From Diplonema japonicum (Eukaryota > Euglenozoa > Diplonemea > Diplonemida > Diplonemidae), in assembly GCA_964019335.1 (NCBI GenBank), contig OZ025674.1, positions 124,001-188,000 of the forward strand: a DNA stretch of 64,000 bases. Direction: 5' to 3'. Position numbers and translations under genes: made by a program. The stretch's first letter is position 1. Every line of letters begins with the position of its first letter. This document shows positions 1-9,505 of this stretch, in pieces. The notes beneath the pieces were generated by a model that worked only from the letters and a program-made list of their open reading frames with translations, was not told the DNA's origin and ran no database searches.

Positions 1-1317
1 ATGGGGCGTGACTACGACCGCAGGTGGTTCTCCTTAAGGGGGCAGGTTCTCGTTTACTACGAGGAGAAGGGCCGCATCAGCCTGTCGCCCGCCCACGAGT
101 GCGCAGCGTCAGGGGAGAGCTTCATTCTCGCGGGGCCGGGGATGAGCAGGAAGTTCGAATTGAAGGTATGGACCAGTGCAAAGCCTGTAATACTACTTTC
201 AGGCCGACAAACCGGAACAAAAAGATAAATGGATTGCCGCTCTGAAGAGCGCATCAAAGGCAGCGAGTGGCGCACAGGTATTCAAGATGGACACCACACC
301 ACACCACACCACACCACAGACGCTGCATTCACTTGAGACACTGGAAACAGCGGGGAGATACCAAGTGCAGTGCAACTGGCTAGCAGAGTATCCCAAGATC
401 GGTGCCAAAGAGTACGTGATGGCTGTTGGGAGCAACGGAGTGGCGAATGGTAACCACAGCCCCCCTGCCCCTGTGCAGAATGCAAACAACGAGGAAGTAC
501 AAAGATTGATGGAGCAGATGCAAGAGTCGCAGAAGAGATACGAGGAGGAAAAGGTATCCAATTGCAGGACATACCACACCACACCACACCACACCACACC
601 ACACCACAGGAGTCGATGCAGGCGATGCTCACGCGTCTGAACGAGGAGCTGAACGAGGCGAGGATGCAGGTGGCAGCAGCTTCGGAGCAGACGACGCAGG
701 TGAACGGTGAAGAAGAACGACAGGAGCTGGAGAAGGCACTGAGCGAAGCGAGGAACGAGTCTGCAGGGTTGGGGAAGAATTTGAGTGTTGCAACAGAGGA
801 GAACACCAGCCTGAAAGCGGAGGTGGAAAGGATGAAGCAAGAGATGGCAGAGATGGCAGCAAAGGTCAACGAACAAGAACAAAAGCTGCAGGAGAACAGC
901 AGGCTGAACGAGGAGGTTGTTGCTGCGCCTGAACCTGCGGCGGAGGCCGTTGCTGCACCTGTGGTGGAAGCCGTGCCTGAACCAGCTCCAGTGCCCGTAG
1001 CAGAAACTGTTGCGCCTGTTGCCGCGCCTGCCCCAGAACCTGTGCAAGTAGCTGCCCCAGAACCTGTACAAGTGGCTGCCCCAGAACCTGTACAAATCAT
1101 CCCGTTGCAGGACGAGCCCAAGGACAGCACAGACACCCCTCACCACCCGCAGTCGACGTGTGAGGAGCCCCCTAGACCTGTTACCCCTCCTGAGGCTATC
1201 CCCCCTGTTCCTGCTATTTCAGAGCCCGCCCCTGCGGCCGCTGAACCTGTCCCTGTCCCTGTCCCTGCCCCTGCTGTCACCACAGACGGCAGCTCTGCAT
1301 TCCTTCTTGCGGACTAA
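1..1317 (+). CDS. PH-domain coiled-coil protein with Ala/Pro-rich tail (5' partial)
   Basis: Four exons, <1..165, 203..277, 320..553 and 610..1317, all phase 0, give 393 residues. The three introns (37, 42, 56 nt) start GTATGG, GTATTC and GTATCC and end in CAG. The first ~80 residues match the second half of a pleckstrin-homology domain: WFSLRG, then FELK joined across intron 1 to ADKPEQKDKWIAAL, with the conserved C-terminal Trp. The first PH strand is missing, so the ATG at base 1 is probably internal or a later exon edge and the gene likely begins upstream. Residues ~145-285 are heptad-rich coiled coil. The tail is Glu/Pro/Val/Ala repeats (EPVQVAAP three times in near-identical form). Introns 2 and 3 are built of ACACC repeats. 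The likely role is a phosphoinositide-binding or scaffold protein at membrane or cytoskeleton; that role is inferred. Confidence 0.75.
278..319 (+). repeat. Intron 2 of the PH gene, made of ACACC repeats
   Basis: A 42-nt GT-AG intron whose 3' two thirds is (ACACC)n ending in ACCACAG. Intron 3 of the same gene (554..609) has the same repeat in a longer array. Removing both keeps the flanking coding frame open. Confidence 0.75.
554..609 (+). repeat. Intron 3 of the PH gene, made of ACACC repeats
   Basis: A 56-nt intron starting GTATCC and ending ACCACAG, largely ACACC/ACCAC pentamer repeats. Its 3' end resembles intron 2 of this gene and both introns of the BILBO1-like gene near 47.7-48.3 kb, which also end CACCACAG or ACACCACAG. 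Confidence 0.75.
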
Positions 1318-1948
1318 GGGTTGTCTGACCAAAACAAAACAAAAAGAAATTAATTTTCGTGGGTCTGTAGCTCATACTTCTCTCCAATCATAGTGAATTA
1401 GTGAATCTTATTTCCCCCTACTGGCCGTGCATGGCATCTGTGTGCAGTGATTCAGTTATCCGCTACTTCGTAAATCACCCATTCATCCCTCACGCTAAAG
1501 AACGTATTTTCACCCCTATACCCCCGGAGGGTTCTCTGTAAGGGAAAGAAACGAAAAGAAGAAGAAGAAAAAAAATAGCTGTTTATAACCAACAAATAAT
1601 GAGGCATAGTTAAATAATAATGACTCATTTGGTAGTCAGTTAAGTAGCTTTATTCACTCTTCGTCATCGAGTCACTCACTGCTGCCGCTTTCAAGACGGG
1701 TCAGCTTTCCCCCCGGGGGGCAGGCAATCGGCTTTATTTGATATTTGTTGAACTTTGTGAGTGAAAGAAAATGACGAAGGGTGCAAGAAAAAAAAAGGAG
1801 GCGAAAGAAAAGAGGGAAGAAGAAGAAAAAAAAAAAAAAGAACAAGGGAAAAAGAAAAAAGAAAAGAGAGAAAAAAAAAAAAAAAAAAAAGCCGATACCC
1901 TGCTCGCTATCAGGCTGTAAGTTTTGGGGAAAACGGGTGGTTTTTTTT

Positions 1949-1985
<37 letters not shown>

Positions 1986-3175
1986 TCTTACAACTTCCAC
2001 TCAAAGAACAAAAGAAAAGAAGGAAAGAAAAAGGATTAGAGCCAATACATCGCTGCGTAAAGAAGAAGGGAAAAAAGAGAGAGAAAAGAAGAAAAAAAAA
2101 AAAAAAACCATAATAATAATAACAATAGGTGGTGTGGTGTCTAAACACCAAGCAAAGATCCTTTTTCTTCGCATTCGGCTCCGGTCAACATTCGGGGGGG
2201 GTTTTTTTTTTCTTCCTTCTCTCGACTTTTTCTGTGTTTGTCTGTAAGTCCCCAACACCCACCCCGCCCGGCGCAGCACACTCACACACTCCAAATACAT
2301 TTTTTTTGGGAGGTTTTTTGTTCTTCTTAATTGAATTCGGGGCAAACTGTGCCCACCCCCCCGCCCCGCCCCTATTTTTATTCGTCTGTGCTTGCTCCAT
2401 GTTTTCAAAGGCACGTTTTATGCCCTTCACCCCCTAGCGGGGTAACCTCCGTGCAAATTTTGCGTCAAAGCTGGGAATAGAGAGACTCATCGAACCATCA
2501 AGTAGCGGTTTACCCCCCCTCTACCCACTCCGAACGCCTTTTGATTTCTTTCCACCGAAGGTCGGGGTGCTTAAAGGAGGGGGGAGGGGGGTGGGGGTTC
2601 TGTAAAGTGAAAAATAATATTTTGGAAAGGATAGCACAGTTGCTGGAAGGGTAGTTTTTACAGAGGTTTCTTCTAAGAAAAAAAGATTTTTAAAAAAAGT
2701 GGGAGAGAGCGGGGAAAGCTCTTTTTTAAAAAAAAAAAAGTTTTTTTTCTGTTTTTTTTTCCCCGCAGTTAGTCGTGGAGATTTTCTTCCCCTCCCTTTT
2801 TATTGAGTGCTGCCACCAACAACTTTTTTTCTCCCCCTTCGGACTTTTATTCCCGGCAGAAGAATAAAAGAATTTCGCTGCATTTAAAAAAAAAAGGAAG
2901 AAAAAAAAAAAAGCGTCTCTTGCCAGGAGTTGAATCTGTAGTAATTATGTTTCTTGACTTTTCTTTTCTTTTTTTCTTTTTCCTGTCTTTCCCTTTCCTT
3001 TTATTATTTCTTCCCCCCCCCAAAAAAAGGCGCTTCCACCCCCCCTTTTTTCCCCCCCCTCTGTCACACTTTTTTTTTTTCCCCCCTCTTTGTTCCTTTT
3101 TTTGTATAGTTTCATCCGGAAATCTAAATTTTTTTTTAAAAAAAAAAGGGGGGGGAAGTGGATGTGAAAATACAA
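1318..3175. other. Intergenic spacer, low complexity
   Basis: No convincing coding sequence. It holds A-rich, T-rich and mixed purine/pyrimidine tracts (A-rich 1780-1890, T-rich 1940-1980). The longest pyrimidine stretch lies just before the next gene and ends in TATAG near 3109, a plausible trans-splice acceptor for the PUB gene. Confidence 0.6.
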
Positions 3176-4339
3176 ATGGCGGGTACGGAAAACATCTTGA
3201 GATATTCACTGGAAGCATTGTTGAAAAAGGTGAGGGCGGATGGGGAAACCGCTCAGAAGCTTCTTTCAGGGACGAATTTGATGCTCAAAATCTTTAAAAA
3301 TATTGCAGCGAACCCTGACGAGGAAAAGTATCACAGAGTACGGAAGGACCAGGAAGCGTTCAGCCGTGTTTGGAAGGTAGCAGGGTGGCGGGAGTTTTTG
3401 ATCCTAGCCGGATTTGTCGAAGACAGCGAACATATACGGTTTATCTGGTCCGCAAGCGGTGTAGCCGCCTGCATCGATACCCTCGGGGAAGAAATGCTCA
3501 ATCTCGAGCAACTAATCCATCGGGAAGCACAGGAAAACGTGAAAAACAATTATTCGCAGTCTGTACAGGAGGAGCTGAAAAGAGTTGAAAAAATGGAGAA
3601 AAATCTCGCTTTAGACCGCGCTACTGCGTCCTTGCCCCCCCTGGGCACAATCGACAACCTCGCCAAGCTGCCTTCAAACGTCCTTGAACTGCTTCTTAAA
3701 GTCATTCGAAACATCTGCTTAAACCAAAACAACGAGAAATACAGAAAACTCCGAACCGAGAACAAAACAGTCAAAGAGATCTTGCGTCATAAGCCCGCAT
3801 GGGAACAATTGCAAATCACAGGATTTGACATTGATGGTGAATACATGACGTGGGACCCTGTGAGGGGAGCCGGCTGTATCCACAATGCACTTGTCGGTGT
3901 TGAACAAGCGTTGACCCTCAAGATCGATGAAGAAACCCGAGATTTCGACGACAGAGCGGCGTCGCTTCGTTCTGTTCCAAAAGCGGACCGAAGCAACCTC
4001 CACAATGCAAGACCATCAGGCAAAGCAATCCCCGCCGAGTACCAAGAACAACTCCTCACCGCAACCCAGCTCATCAGCGACATCCAAGGCCTCATGGAAC
4101 AAGACTGGCTGCTTAAAGGTGCGGTGGGTTACACCGCAGATTTTAGAAAACAAGGCGCGGCCATTCACGAGCAGTTCAAACAAGGCGTGCTCACCATCAC
4201 GGACCTCCACGACTTGAAGGAAACGTGGAAGGGGAACATCGAGGCCACTAAGGCAAAAACCGGACGGACAATGTTGAACACTATCCCCGTAACATTGCAA
4301 GCTGACACACAGGAACGCATCGGGAATAAGAGGAAATAA
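3176..4339 (+). CDS. Tandem PUB-domain protein
   Basis: A 387-residue single-exon protein. The ATG at 3176 (MAGTEN) is chosen as the first ATG after the pyrimidine/AG acceptor region. Two PUB-type modules are visible. The first, residues ~13-95, has an amphipathic helix, KIFKNIAANPDEEKYHRVR and a terminal GF motif. The second, ~165-235, has LLLKVIRNICLNQNNEKYRK and ITGF. PUB domains (PNGase, UBXD1, HOIP) bind C-terminal tails of p97/VCP, so a role in ubiquitin/p97-linked protein handling is likely by family. A coiled linker lies between the modules, and the C-terminal third is helical and unassigned. Two PUB copies in one chain is unusual. No catalytic domain is seen. Confidence 0.72.
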   Translation: MAGTENILRYSLEALLKKVRADGETAQKLLSGTNLMLKIFKNIAANPDEEKYHRVRKDQEAFSRVWKVAGWREFLILAGFVEDSEHIRFIWSASGVAACIDTLGEEMLNLEQLIHREAQENVKNNYSQSVQEELKRVEKMEKNLALDRATASLPPLGTIDNLAKLPSNVLELLLKVIRNICLNQNNEKYRKLRTENKTVKEILRHKPAWEQLQITGFDIDGEYMTWDPVRGAGCIHNALVGVEQALTLKIDEETRDFDDRAASLRSVPKADRSNLHNARPSGKAIPAEYQEQLLTATQLISDIQGLMEQDWLLKGAVGYTADFRKQGAAIHEQFKQGVLTITDLHDLKETWKGNIEATKAKTGRTMLNTIPVTLQADTQERIGNKRK

Positions 4340-4433
4340 AAAAATAAAAAAAAATAAAAAAAAAACATTGTTTTTTTTTTGTCAGGAATTCTTTTCTACC
4401 CCACCCTTTGAAAAACCACACAGCCAGGGTACC

Positions 4434-6371
4434 ATGGCGAACCACACCCCTGTGGTAGCGCAGGTGTTAGTCACGGATGCGCCGGAAGGACACAGCAATC
4501 CTTTTGAGGAGCGGAGTCTCCTTATTGAGGTGCAGAAGGACACGCCTGCAACGATATTGGAAAAGCTGAACGTGCCTAGGGGGTTCCTGTGTTATTTCGG
4601 GCGGATTATAGATGACTCGCTTCCGGCGAAGAAGTGGTACAACGGAGACCACCCGATGGTCGTGATCCCCGTGGCGAAGGACTACATAGAGGACGATGAG
4701 ATACGAAACCAGAACTCCGCTTCTCGGTTAGTGGACGGAGGCATACCCATCTCGCACGCGCTGAAGGCACTGGGCAGGGCACACTGGCACAGAGGGTTCC
4801 TAGAGTTCTCTGAGGCGGCTACCGATGCACGGAAGCTTGTTGAAGCAACATCTCGTTCCTCTTACAACGAACGGACAGAAGTCGTGACCCTTGACTCCTA
4901 CAAATCACTCTGCCACTGCGGACCGTTCAGAGCAAACGGGACAAGCACCCCCGACCTCATCCTCCCACCGCACACTACAGGCTTCCTCGACCATCTTCAG
5001 GTTGAGGGGTCATGGCAATGCTCCACCGACTTCCATCGTCTTTCCGTCGAAGAAATCTCGGAATTGCAACGGGTAGGCCGTATATGGGCAGGGCGGACCC
5101 CGCACATCGAAGAGGTGGGTAAGGCTGTTGTCCGGGTGTTTGGATACCATCCCAAGGGCAGCAGAGGCCCTGGGCTGAAAGAAGCACATAATGAAGGACC
5201 CGCACAAACGAGTTTTAAAGAATTCCGTGTTGACGACAGCGATATGCTGTACCGGGCAAGGCCGTTCACAGCATTCTTCGTCTCCCCCACTTTGCTCCTC
5301 TCCACCCGCACTGCACGCTACGACACGGAGCATAACACCTACGCGGAACATTTCTACTGGACGCCGAACACAGATGCCATGCTGCCCCTTCTACGTGAGG
5401 GTGTCGACCTCTTCCGCTGCAAGGAGGTGCAGGACGTGTCGTCCTTCCTCGTCGAGAAGATCAGGTCCATCGGCGTTGAGCTGTCGGACGACAAGATCCC
5501 TCCCGAGAACATGGCGGTGCCTTGGAATGATTTGATGTTGCTGCAGGTCGACAAGGTTCAGGCAAGCAGTCATTACCTCCTCCCAGCGATGGATATGTTT
5601 GGAAAAGGAGACGCACTGGTGTCGGTGATGTACCCCGAGCAGCCGACAGACCAGTGGGTGAGCGGGGTGTGTGGGGTAGATGGCCATGCCATGCCTGTCG
5701 GGCTAAGGGAGCTTACAGATCTTTTTCACGGGTTTGATCGAAAATTTGCGTCGTTGGGGCATATTCGTGACGAACCTGACCAAGGGATGATGTCACACAC
5801 TTGTGGGCTTGCACCCGGCAGTGTCGGGTCTCCTGTACTTCATCAGTTCGAAGCACAGATTAGCGGGGAGAAGCCCATCTTAACCTTCACAGGCATCAAC
5901 TGCGGCCGCAGCGTTGAAGAAATTACACAAACAAGAAAGGACATCGAAACAAACTCCACCACACCCGCAGCTGTAAAGGCAGCCAAATCGTTGAACATGT
6001 ACAACCATGCATTGACCGTCCAGCACATCACATTTGTGCTGCTGTATCAAGAGTACGTGTTGCAGGACTTCACAGGCATGCCTGAGGAAGAATACCTTCA
6101 GAAATTCCTTGCTCCCTACACGGTGTTTGTAAAGCAAGACGTGCTGTCGAGCTGCCACAAGAAAATGCTGAAAGACGCGGAGGATCAAAACGACTGGGGG
6201 ATGGCGTTCTGGGAGAAACACGACATTGGGTCTGCACTGTACTGCTTCCGCGAAGGGGCAAGAATGTTCTGCATTGCCACCATCCCCGACATGTCACCGA
6301 TGGAGCTGAAACTGAAGGACGCCTTACAGTCGAACGTTTCAGCGGTGGTGATGAGCAAGATGGAAACGTAA
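4434..6371 (+). CDS. Ubiquitin-like plus degenerate trypsin-fold protein
   Basis: 645 residues. The start is the ATG at 4434 in a GGTACCATGG context, after a T-tract ending TTGTCAG. Residues ~25-85 look ubiquitin-like (LCYFGRIIDDSLPAKKW, then GDHPMVVIPV). Residues ~270-490 follow the order of a trypsin-like peptidase: FFVSPTLLLSTRTAR where TAAHC is expected, NDLMLLQVD around the aspartate block, and APGSVGSPVL where GNSGGP/GNSGSP is expected. The histidine is absent and the serine position reads Val, so the fold is probably non-catalytic. The remaining C-terminal ~150 residues are helical and unassigned. It could instead be an unrelated beta-rich fold; the peptidase reading rests on motif order only. 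Confidence 0.6.
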   Translation: MANHTPVVAQVLVTDAPEGHSNPFEERSLLIEVQKDTPATILEKLNVPRGFLCYFGRIIDDSLPAKKWYNGDHPMVVIPVAKDYIEDDEIRNQNSASRLVDGGIPISHALKALGRAHWHRGFLEFSEAATDARKLVEATSRSSYNERTEVVTLDSYKSLCHCGPFRANGTSTPDLILPPHTTGFLDHLQVEGSWQCSTDFHRLSVEEISELQRVGRIWAGRTPHIEEVGKAVVRVFGYHPKGSRGPGLKEAHNEGPAQTSFKEFRVDDSDMLYRARPFTAFFVSPTLLLSTRTARYDTEHNTYAEHFYWTPNTDAMLPLLREGVDLFRCKEVQDVSSFLVEKIRSIGVELSDDKIPPENMAVPWNDLMLLQVDKVQASSHYLLPAMDMFGKGDALVSVMYPEQPTDQWVSGVCGVDGHAMPVGLRELTDLFHGFDRKFASLGHIRDEPDQGMMSHTCGLAPGSVGSPVLHQFEAQISGEKPILTFTGINCGRSVEEITQTRKDIETNSTTPAAVKAAKSLNMYNHALTVQHITFVLLYQEYVLQDFTGMPEEEYLQKFLAPYTVFVKQDVLSSCHKKMLKDAEDQNDWGMAFWEKHDIGSALYCFREGARMFCIATIPDMSPMELKLKDALQSNVSAVVMSKMET

Positions 6372-6533
6372 AAGGATTGATCCCCCTCCCTCCCTCCCTC
6401 CCCATCCATTAAATAATAATTTACACGATTCTTTTTTTGTTTTGTTTTTTTTTTTTTTTAAATTTTTCCCTCTCCCACGTACACGTTTCAGAAAAGGAGG
6501 AGGAGGGGGTAAAAAAAAAAAAGAGAAATATTA

Positions 6534-7568
6534 ATGCGGCGTGTGTGTAGGTTGCTGCAGGACATTGTGCCATTACGGGAAGAGGTGTTGCATGGGATAC
6601 AGTTCAGAGGTGACAAACTGGTAGGGAAGATGGTCGATGAGGATTTGATGCAGGTAGGGCCCCCACCGCCGATGTTCAAGGAGTGGAACGTGAGCCACGA
6701 ATGGGGCACAAGATGCTTGGCAATAGGGTTTGAAAAGAACGGGTTCCGCGTGAACATGGAGACGGTCATGAAGAGCCGGCGGGAACTGCCTGTTAGGACA
6801 CGAAAATCCGGGAAATCTGCAAAATCCAGACAAATGGGGCTGGCAGCCAGCCCAACGGAGGTGGCACCGCTTGGAACCAACGACGCGACACATCTCACCA
6901 TCACCGTGAAGAACGAACTGAACTGGAGTCTTTGCATCAAAGCCTGGCTGCACAACGGCATATTAATCCTCAGAGACCTCATCACGTACAAAAACATACA
7001 ACCTTCTTTACTGGCAGAGCACGCCCACCGGTTCCGTCGGTACAAAGGCCCGAACCTTACCGAGTTCGATCTTGTGTGGAGCTTGTTTGGAGGCAAAGGG
7101 TACGCATGGAACCCTAACGCAGAACCCATCGAAGGGAGATACGAGGTGCGAGATGACACGGCCGATGACGGGGTGGTAACACCAGAGGAAAAACAAACGC
7201 CCGAAGAAGAGGATGCGCTCGACGAGAAAAGAATATTGATGGACGCGACGGAGCGTGCCTTGCGGAGGTCTCTCTACAAGAACCTTTCGCAAACCGACGT
7301 CGCTGTTAAGCGGCAGCAGCTCACCGTGTACGCACCTCCGCTTCCACCTCTTCTCAGTCAATACGAAACGTATTCCACCCTTCCTGTGCATGACCCGTTC
7401 GTAGCACTGTCACCCGAAGCCACGGACGCGTTGTACGATTTTCTAGATGAGCTTGGCATCAACGACCCGAACCTCACCATAGTGAATGACATGGTGGGGT
7501 ACGTTGAAGGGCTGGAGGCCGTGAGGGCCATGCATGCGGTGCTAGAGATGTTCGAGGAGGAGGTTTAA
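6534..7568 (+). CDS. MAM33/p22-like mitochondrial acidic protein
   Basis: 344 residues with the ATG at 6534, following a T-tract and an AG in TTTCAG near 6490. The C-terminal block (LSPEATDALYDFLDELGIND, then VEGLEAVRAMHAVLEMF) matches the closing helices of the mitochondrial glycoprotein family (MAM33, human C1QBP/p32, trypanosomatid p22). The central strands (THLTITVKNELNWSLCIKAW, GILILRDLITY) fit its beta-sheet. Family members are trimeric acidic matrix proteins linked to RNA editing and mitochondrial translation. The region ~205-235 is very acidic. An Arg-rich N-terminus could serve as a mitochondrial presequence. The assignment rests on motif resemblance. Confidence 0.6.
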   Translation: MRRVCRLLQDIVPLREEVLHGIQFRGDKLVGKMVDEDLMQVGPPPPMFKEWNVSHEWGTRCLAIGFEKNGFRVNMETVMKSRRELPVRTRKSGKSAKSRQMGLAASPTEVAPLGTNDATHLTITVKNELNWSLCIKAWLHNGILILRDLITYKNIQPSLLAEHAHRFRRYKGPNLTEFDLVWSLFGGKGYAWNPNAEPIEGRYEVRDDTADDGVVTPEEKQTPEEEDALDEKRILMDATERALRRSLYKNLSQTDVAVKRQQLTVYAPPLPPLLSQYETYSTLPVHDPFVALSPEATDALYDFLDELGINDPNLTIVNDMVGYVEGLEAVRAMHAVLEMFEEEV

Positions 7569-7664
7569 ACCCCCCCTTCACTCGCTTCTTTTTCTTCCTC
7601 TTTTGGAGCTGACATTAAAGAGAGAAACTAAACAAGAACAGCAGGGGGAGGGGAAAAAGATAGA

Positions 7665-8046
7665 ATGATGCAGCGTATTGCCCGGCCTATCCTTGCCTGC
7701 AACCGGAAGGTCCGGTGGGTTTCAGGCCCAGGGGGGAAGGAGAAGTTTGAAGGTGCGACGTTTGAGAGCGATGTATGTCGGAAAAAAAAAAAAAAAAAAA
7801 CCTCAGTCGCTGCGAGTAGAGCGTGCGCGAAGAATTAAAATAGGAAGCCAGCTAGGGCTTGTGACTATTTGTGTGGTGTGGATTTACATCATCCGGTTTG
7901 CGGAACCTCCTGAAGTGGTATCTCTCTCTTTATCTCTAATACACACACAGGTCCTCCCAAACCATGTAAGGATACAGCGCCGAAAAGAAGAGCTGGCAAG
8001 AATAGAAAGAGGGGAGCAAGACGGAGAAGTAGACAGCGGAAAGTAA
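7665..8046 (+). CDS. Small single-pass membrane protein (3 exons)
   Basis: Exons 7665..7772, 7807..7917 and 7951..8046 encode 104 residues. Intron 1 (34 nt) starts GTATGT, is mostly an 18-nt A run and ends CCTCAG. Intron 2 (33 nt) starts GTATCT, is pyrimidine-rich and ends ACACAG. Without intron 1 the frame closes quickly. With it, the reading continues from SGPGGKEKFEGATFESD into SLRVERARRIKIG. One membrane segment (LGLVTICVVWIYIIRF) is followed by a charged tail. The basic N-terminus (MMQRIARPILACNRKVRWVS) resembles a mitochondrial presequence. The layout is like small respiratory-complex assembly factors, but no family is recognised. Confidence 0.72.
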
Positions 8047-8148
8047 AAAAGAAGGGAAACAAAAACAGTCTTCTTTCTTCTTTTTTTTTTCTTCTTCTCC
8101 GTGAAACAACAAAAGAAAAATGAAGGGAAAGACAAAAAGAAAAAAAAA

Positions 8149-8606
8149 ATGGATCTGGACGCCAATACACTGAAGAATGAAGATGATCCCTTGAAGTATG
8201 GAACACACACACACGCAATAAAAGAGAAAGAAAATAACTTTAACTTCCCCCCTCCCACAGGGTGATTCGAGAAATGTCTAACAAGCTTGAAAAACAATAC
8301 ATGGAAGATCGGGAAATGTACAAACAAGAGAAAAGAGGAGAGGAGCTGACAAAGGAAGAGAAGGAGAAGGTACTGCGCTACAGGGAAACGAGAAAAAAAC
8401 TGAGGGCGGCGGAGAAGAAAGGGTCTGGGATGTCGCTGATGGCAAAAATGGACCTTTTTGTGTATTTTCTGTTCGCGGTGGGAATTTACTTCGTGTTGTT
8501 GTGGGAGTACAAAATAGATATGCTGCCCATTGCTTTGAACTGGCTGAAGCCGAATTTTGATCATCATGATGAAAACGGCAACTGGAGGACGCAAGACGAA
8601 CTCTGA
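8149..8606 (+). CDS. Single-pass membrane protein with charged N-terminus (2 exons)
   Basis: Exons 8149..8195 and 8261..8606 encode 130 residues. The 65-nt intron starts GTATGG, contains a CA repeat and ends CTCCCACAG; splicing joins DDPLK to VIREMSNKLE. Residues ~20-70 are a highly charged helix (Lys/Glu/Arg). One hydrophobic segment follows (LFVYFLFAVGIYFVLLW), then a short acidic tail. An upstream ATG at 8120 is out of frame and short. Its neighbour on the left has the same design, also a small one-pass protein, so a shared organelle-membrane role is possible. Family unknown. Confidence 0.68.
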
Positions 8607-8699
8607 GATTATTATTATTATTATCCCTCCCGCTTCGAAAAAAAAAAAAAAAAAAAAAAGAGGGGTGGAGGGAGGGGGAGGGGAAAAAAAGAAAAAAAA

Positions 8700-9329
8700 A
8701 TGAACAGCACTACCGCTACCACCCTCGCCTCAGTAATGGGCCCTCTTTCTATCCTTTCAATGATTGCGATACTTGTTGGTTCCAGCCAGTTTGTGACACC
8801 ATATTACTGGCATCCTGTGTTGATGACCTTTGGCTACGTTGTGATGATGTCACACGGGGTGCTCACCGCCACGCGTGCTGTGATGCTGCCTGCTGGTGAA
8901 CAGAGGCTTCAACTCTTGAAGAAGCACATGTTAATTCAAATCTTCGCCAATTTAAGCGTTATTGGAGGTTTGGTAGCCATCTACCAAAACAAGGAGCTGA
9001 AGGGAAAACAACATTTTTCAACGCCACACGCGAAGTTTGGCCTCTTCACCATGGGTATCTCCTTCTATTCGCCTCTTATGGGCATCTTCGGCTTCCGTTT
9101 CCTTGGCCTTACCAGCTACCTGAGTGACACAATTGTTACCAAGGTTAAGTCGGCCCACAGAGTCACAGGGTCCCTTACGGTCATTGCTGGTATTATGACT
9201 GCTGCTTATGGTGTTTATTTGCATTTGACGGGATACGCGCAGTACCTCCTCCTTATAACCCTTGCTGGTGCTGCTGCAACTCACGCGTACGTGGCGGTGG
9301 TGAAGAATCAAATTCAGATGCTGCCTTGA
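8700..9329 (+). CDS. Cytochrome b561-type membrane protein
   Basis: 209 residues with about five hydrophobic segments. The b561 core is clear: WHPVLMTFGY (His38), KKHMLIQIF (His76), STPHAKFGL (His110) and SAHRVTG (His153), with the spacing expected of the four haem b ligands. Family members carry electrons across membranes, typically ascorbate or substrate to ferric iron or monodehydroascorbate. No DOMON domain is fused, so it is the short form. The ATG directly follows an A-rich stretch, as in several neighbours. The identity is well supported; the subcellular site is not visible. Confidence 0.85.
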   Translation: MNSTTATTLASVMGPLSILSMIAILVGSSQFVTPYYWHPVLMTFGYVVMMSHGVLTATRAVMLPAGEQRLQLLKKHMLIQIFANLSVIGGLVAIYQNKELKGKQHFSTPHAKFGLFTMGISFYSPLMGIFGFRFLGLTSYLSDTIVTKVKSAHRVTGSLTVIAGIMTAAYGVYLHLTGYAQYLLLITLAGAAATHAYVAVVKNQIQMLP

Positions 9330-9474
9330 TACGCCTTTTTTTTTTTTTTTTTTTTTTTTTCCCGGAGCCCCCCCCCCCCCCCCCCCCCCCACCCCTCGCA
9401 TACTAAAATTGTATCGATTATTTTTTTTTCCTCCATAAGGTTTTAACCCCCCTCCCCAAGAGTTGATCTGTCAC

Positions 9475-9505
<31 letters not shown>

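Noticed and set aside
199-1146. Long - strand open frame opposite the PH gene, rich in GVVWCGVVW
   Set aside because: It is the complement of the ACACC-repeat introns and Ala/Pro-rich coding tail; the + strand has PH motifs and splice sites that explain the DNA.
1734-2437. Overlapping frames of Lys, Phe and Arg on both strands
   Set aside because: Translations of A- and T-rich tracts with no domain; typical of every spacer here.
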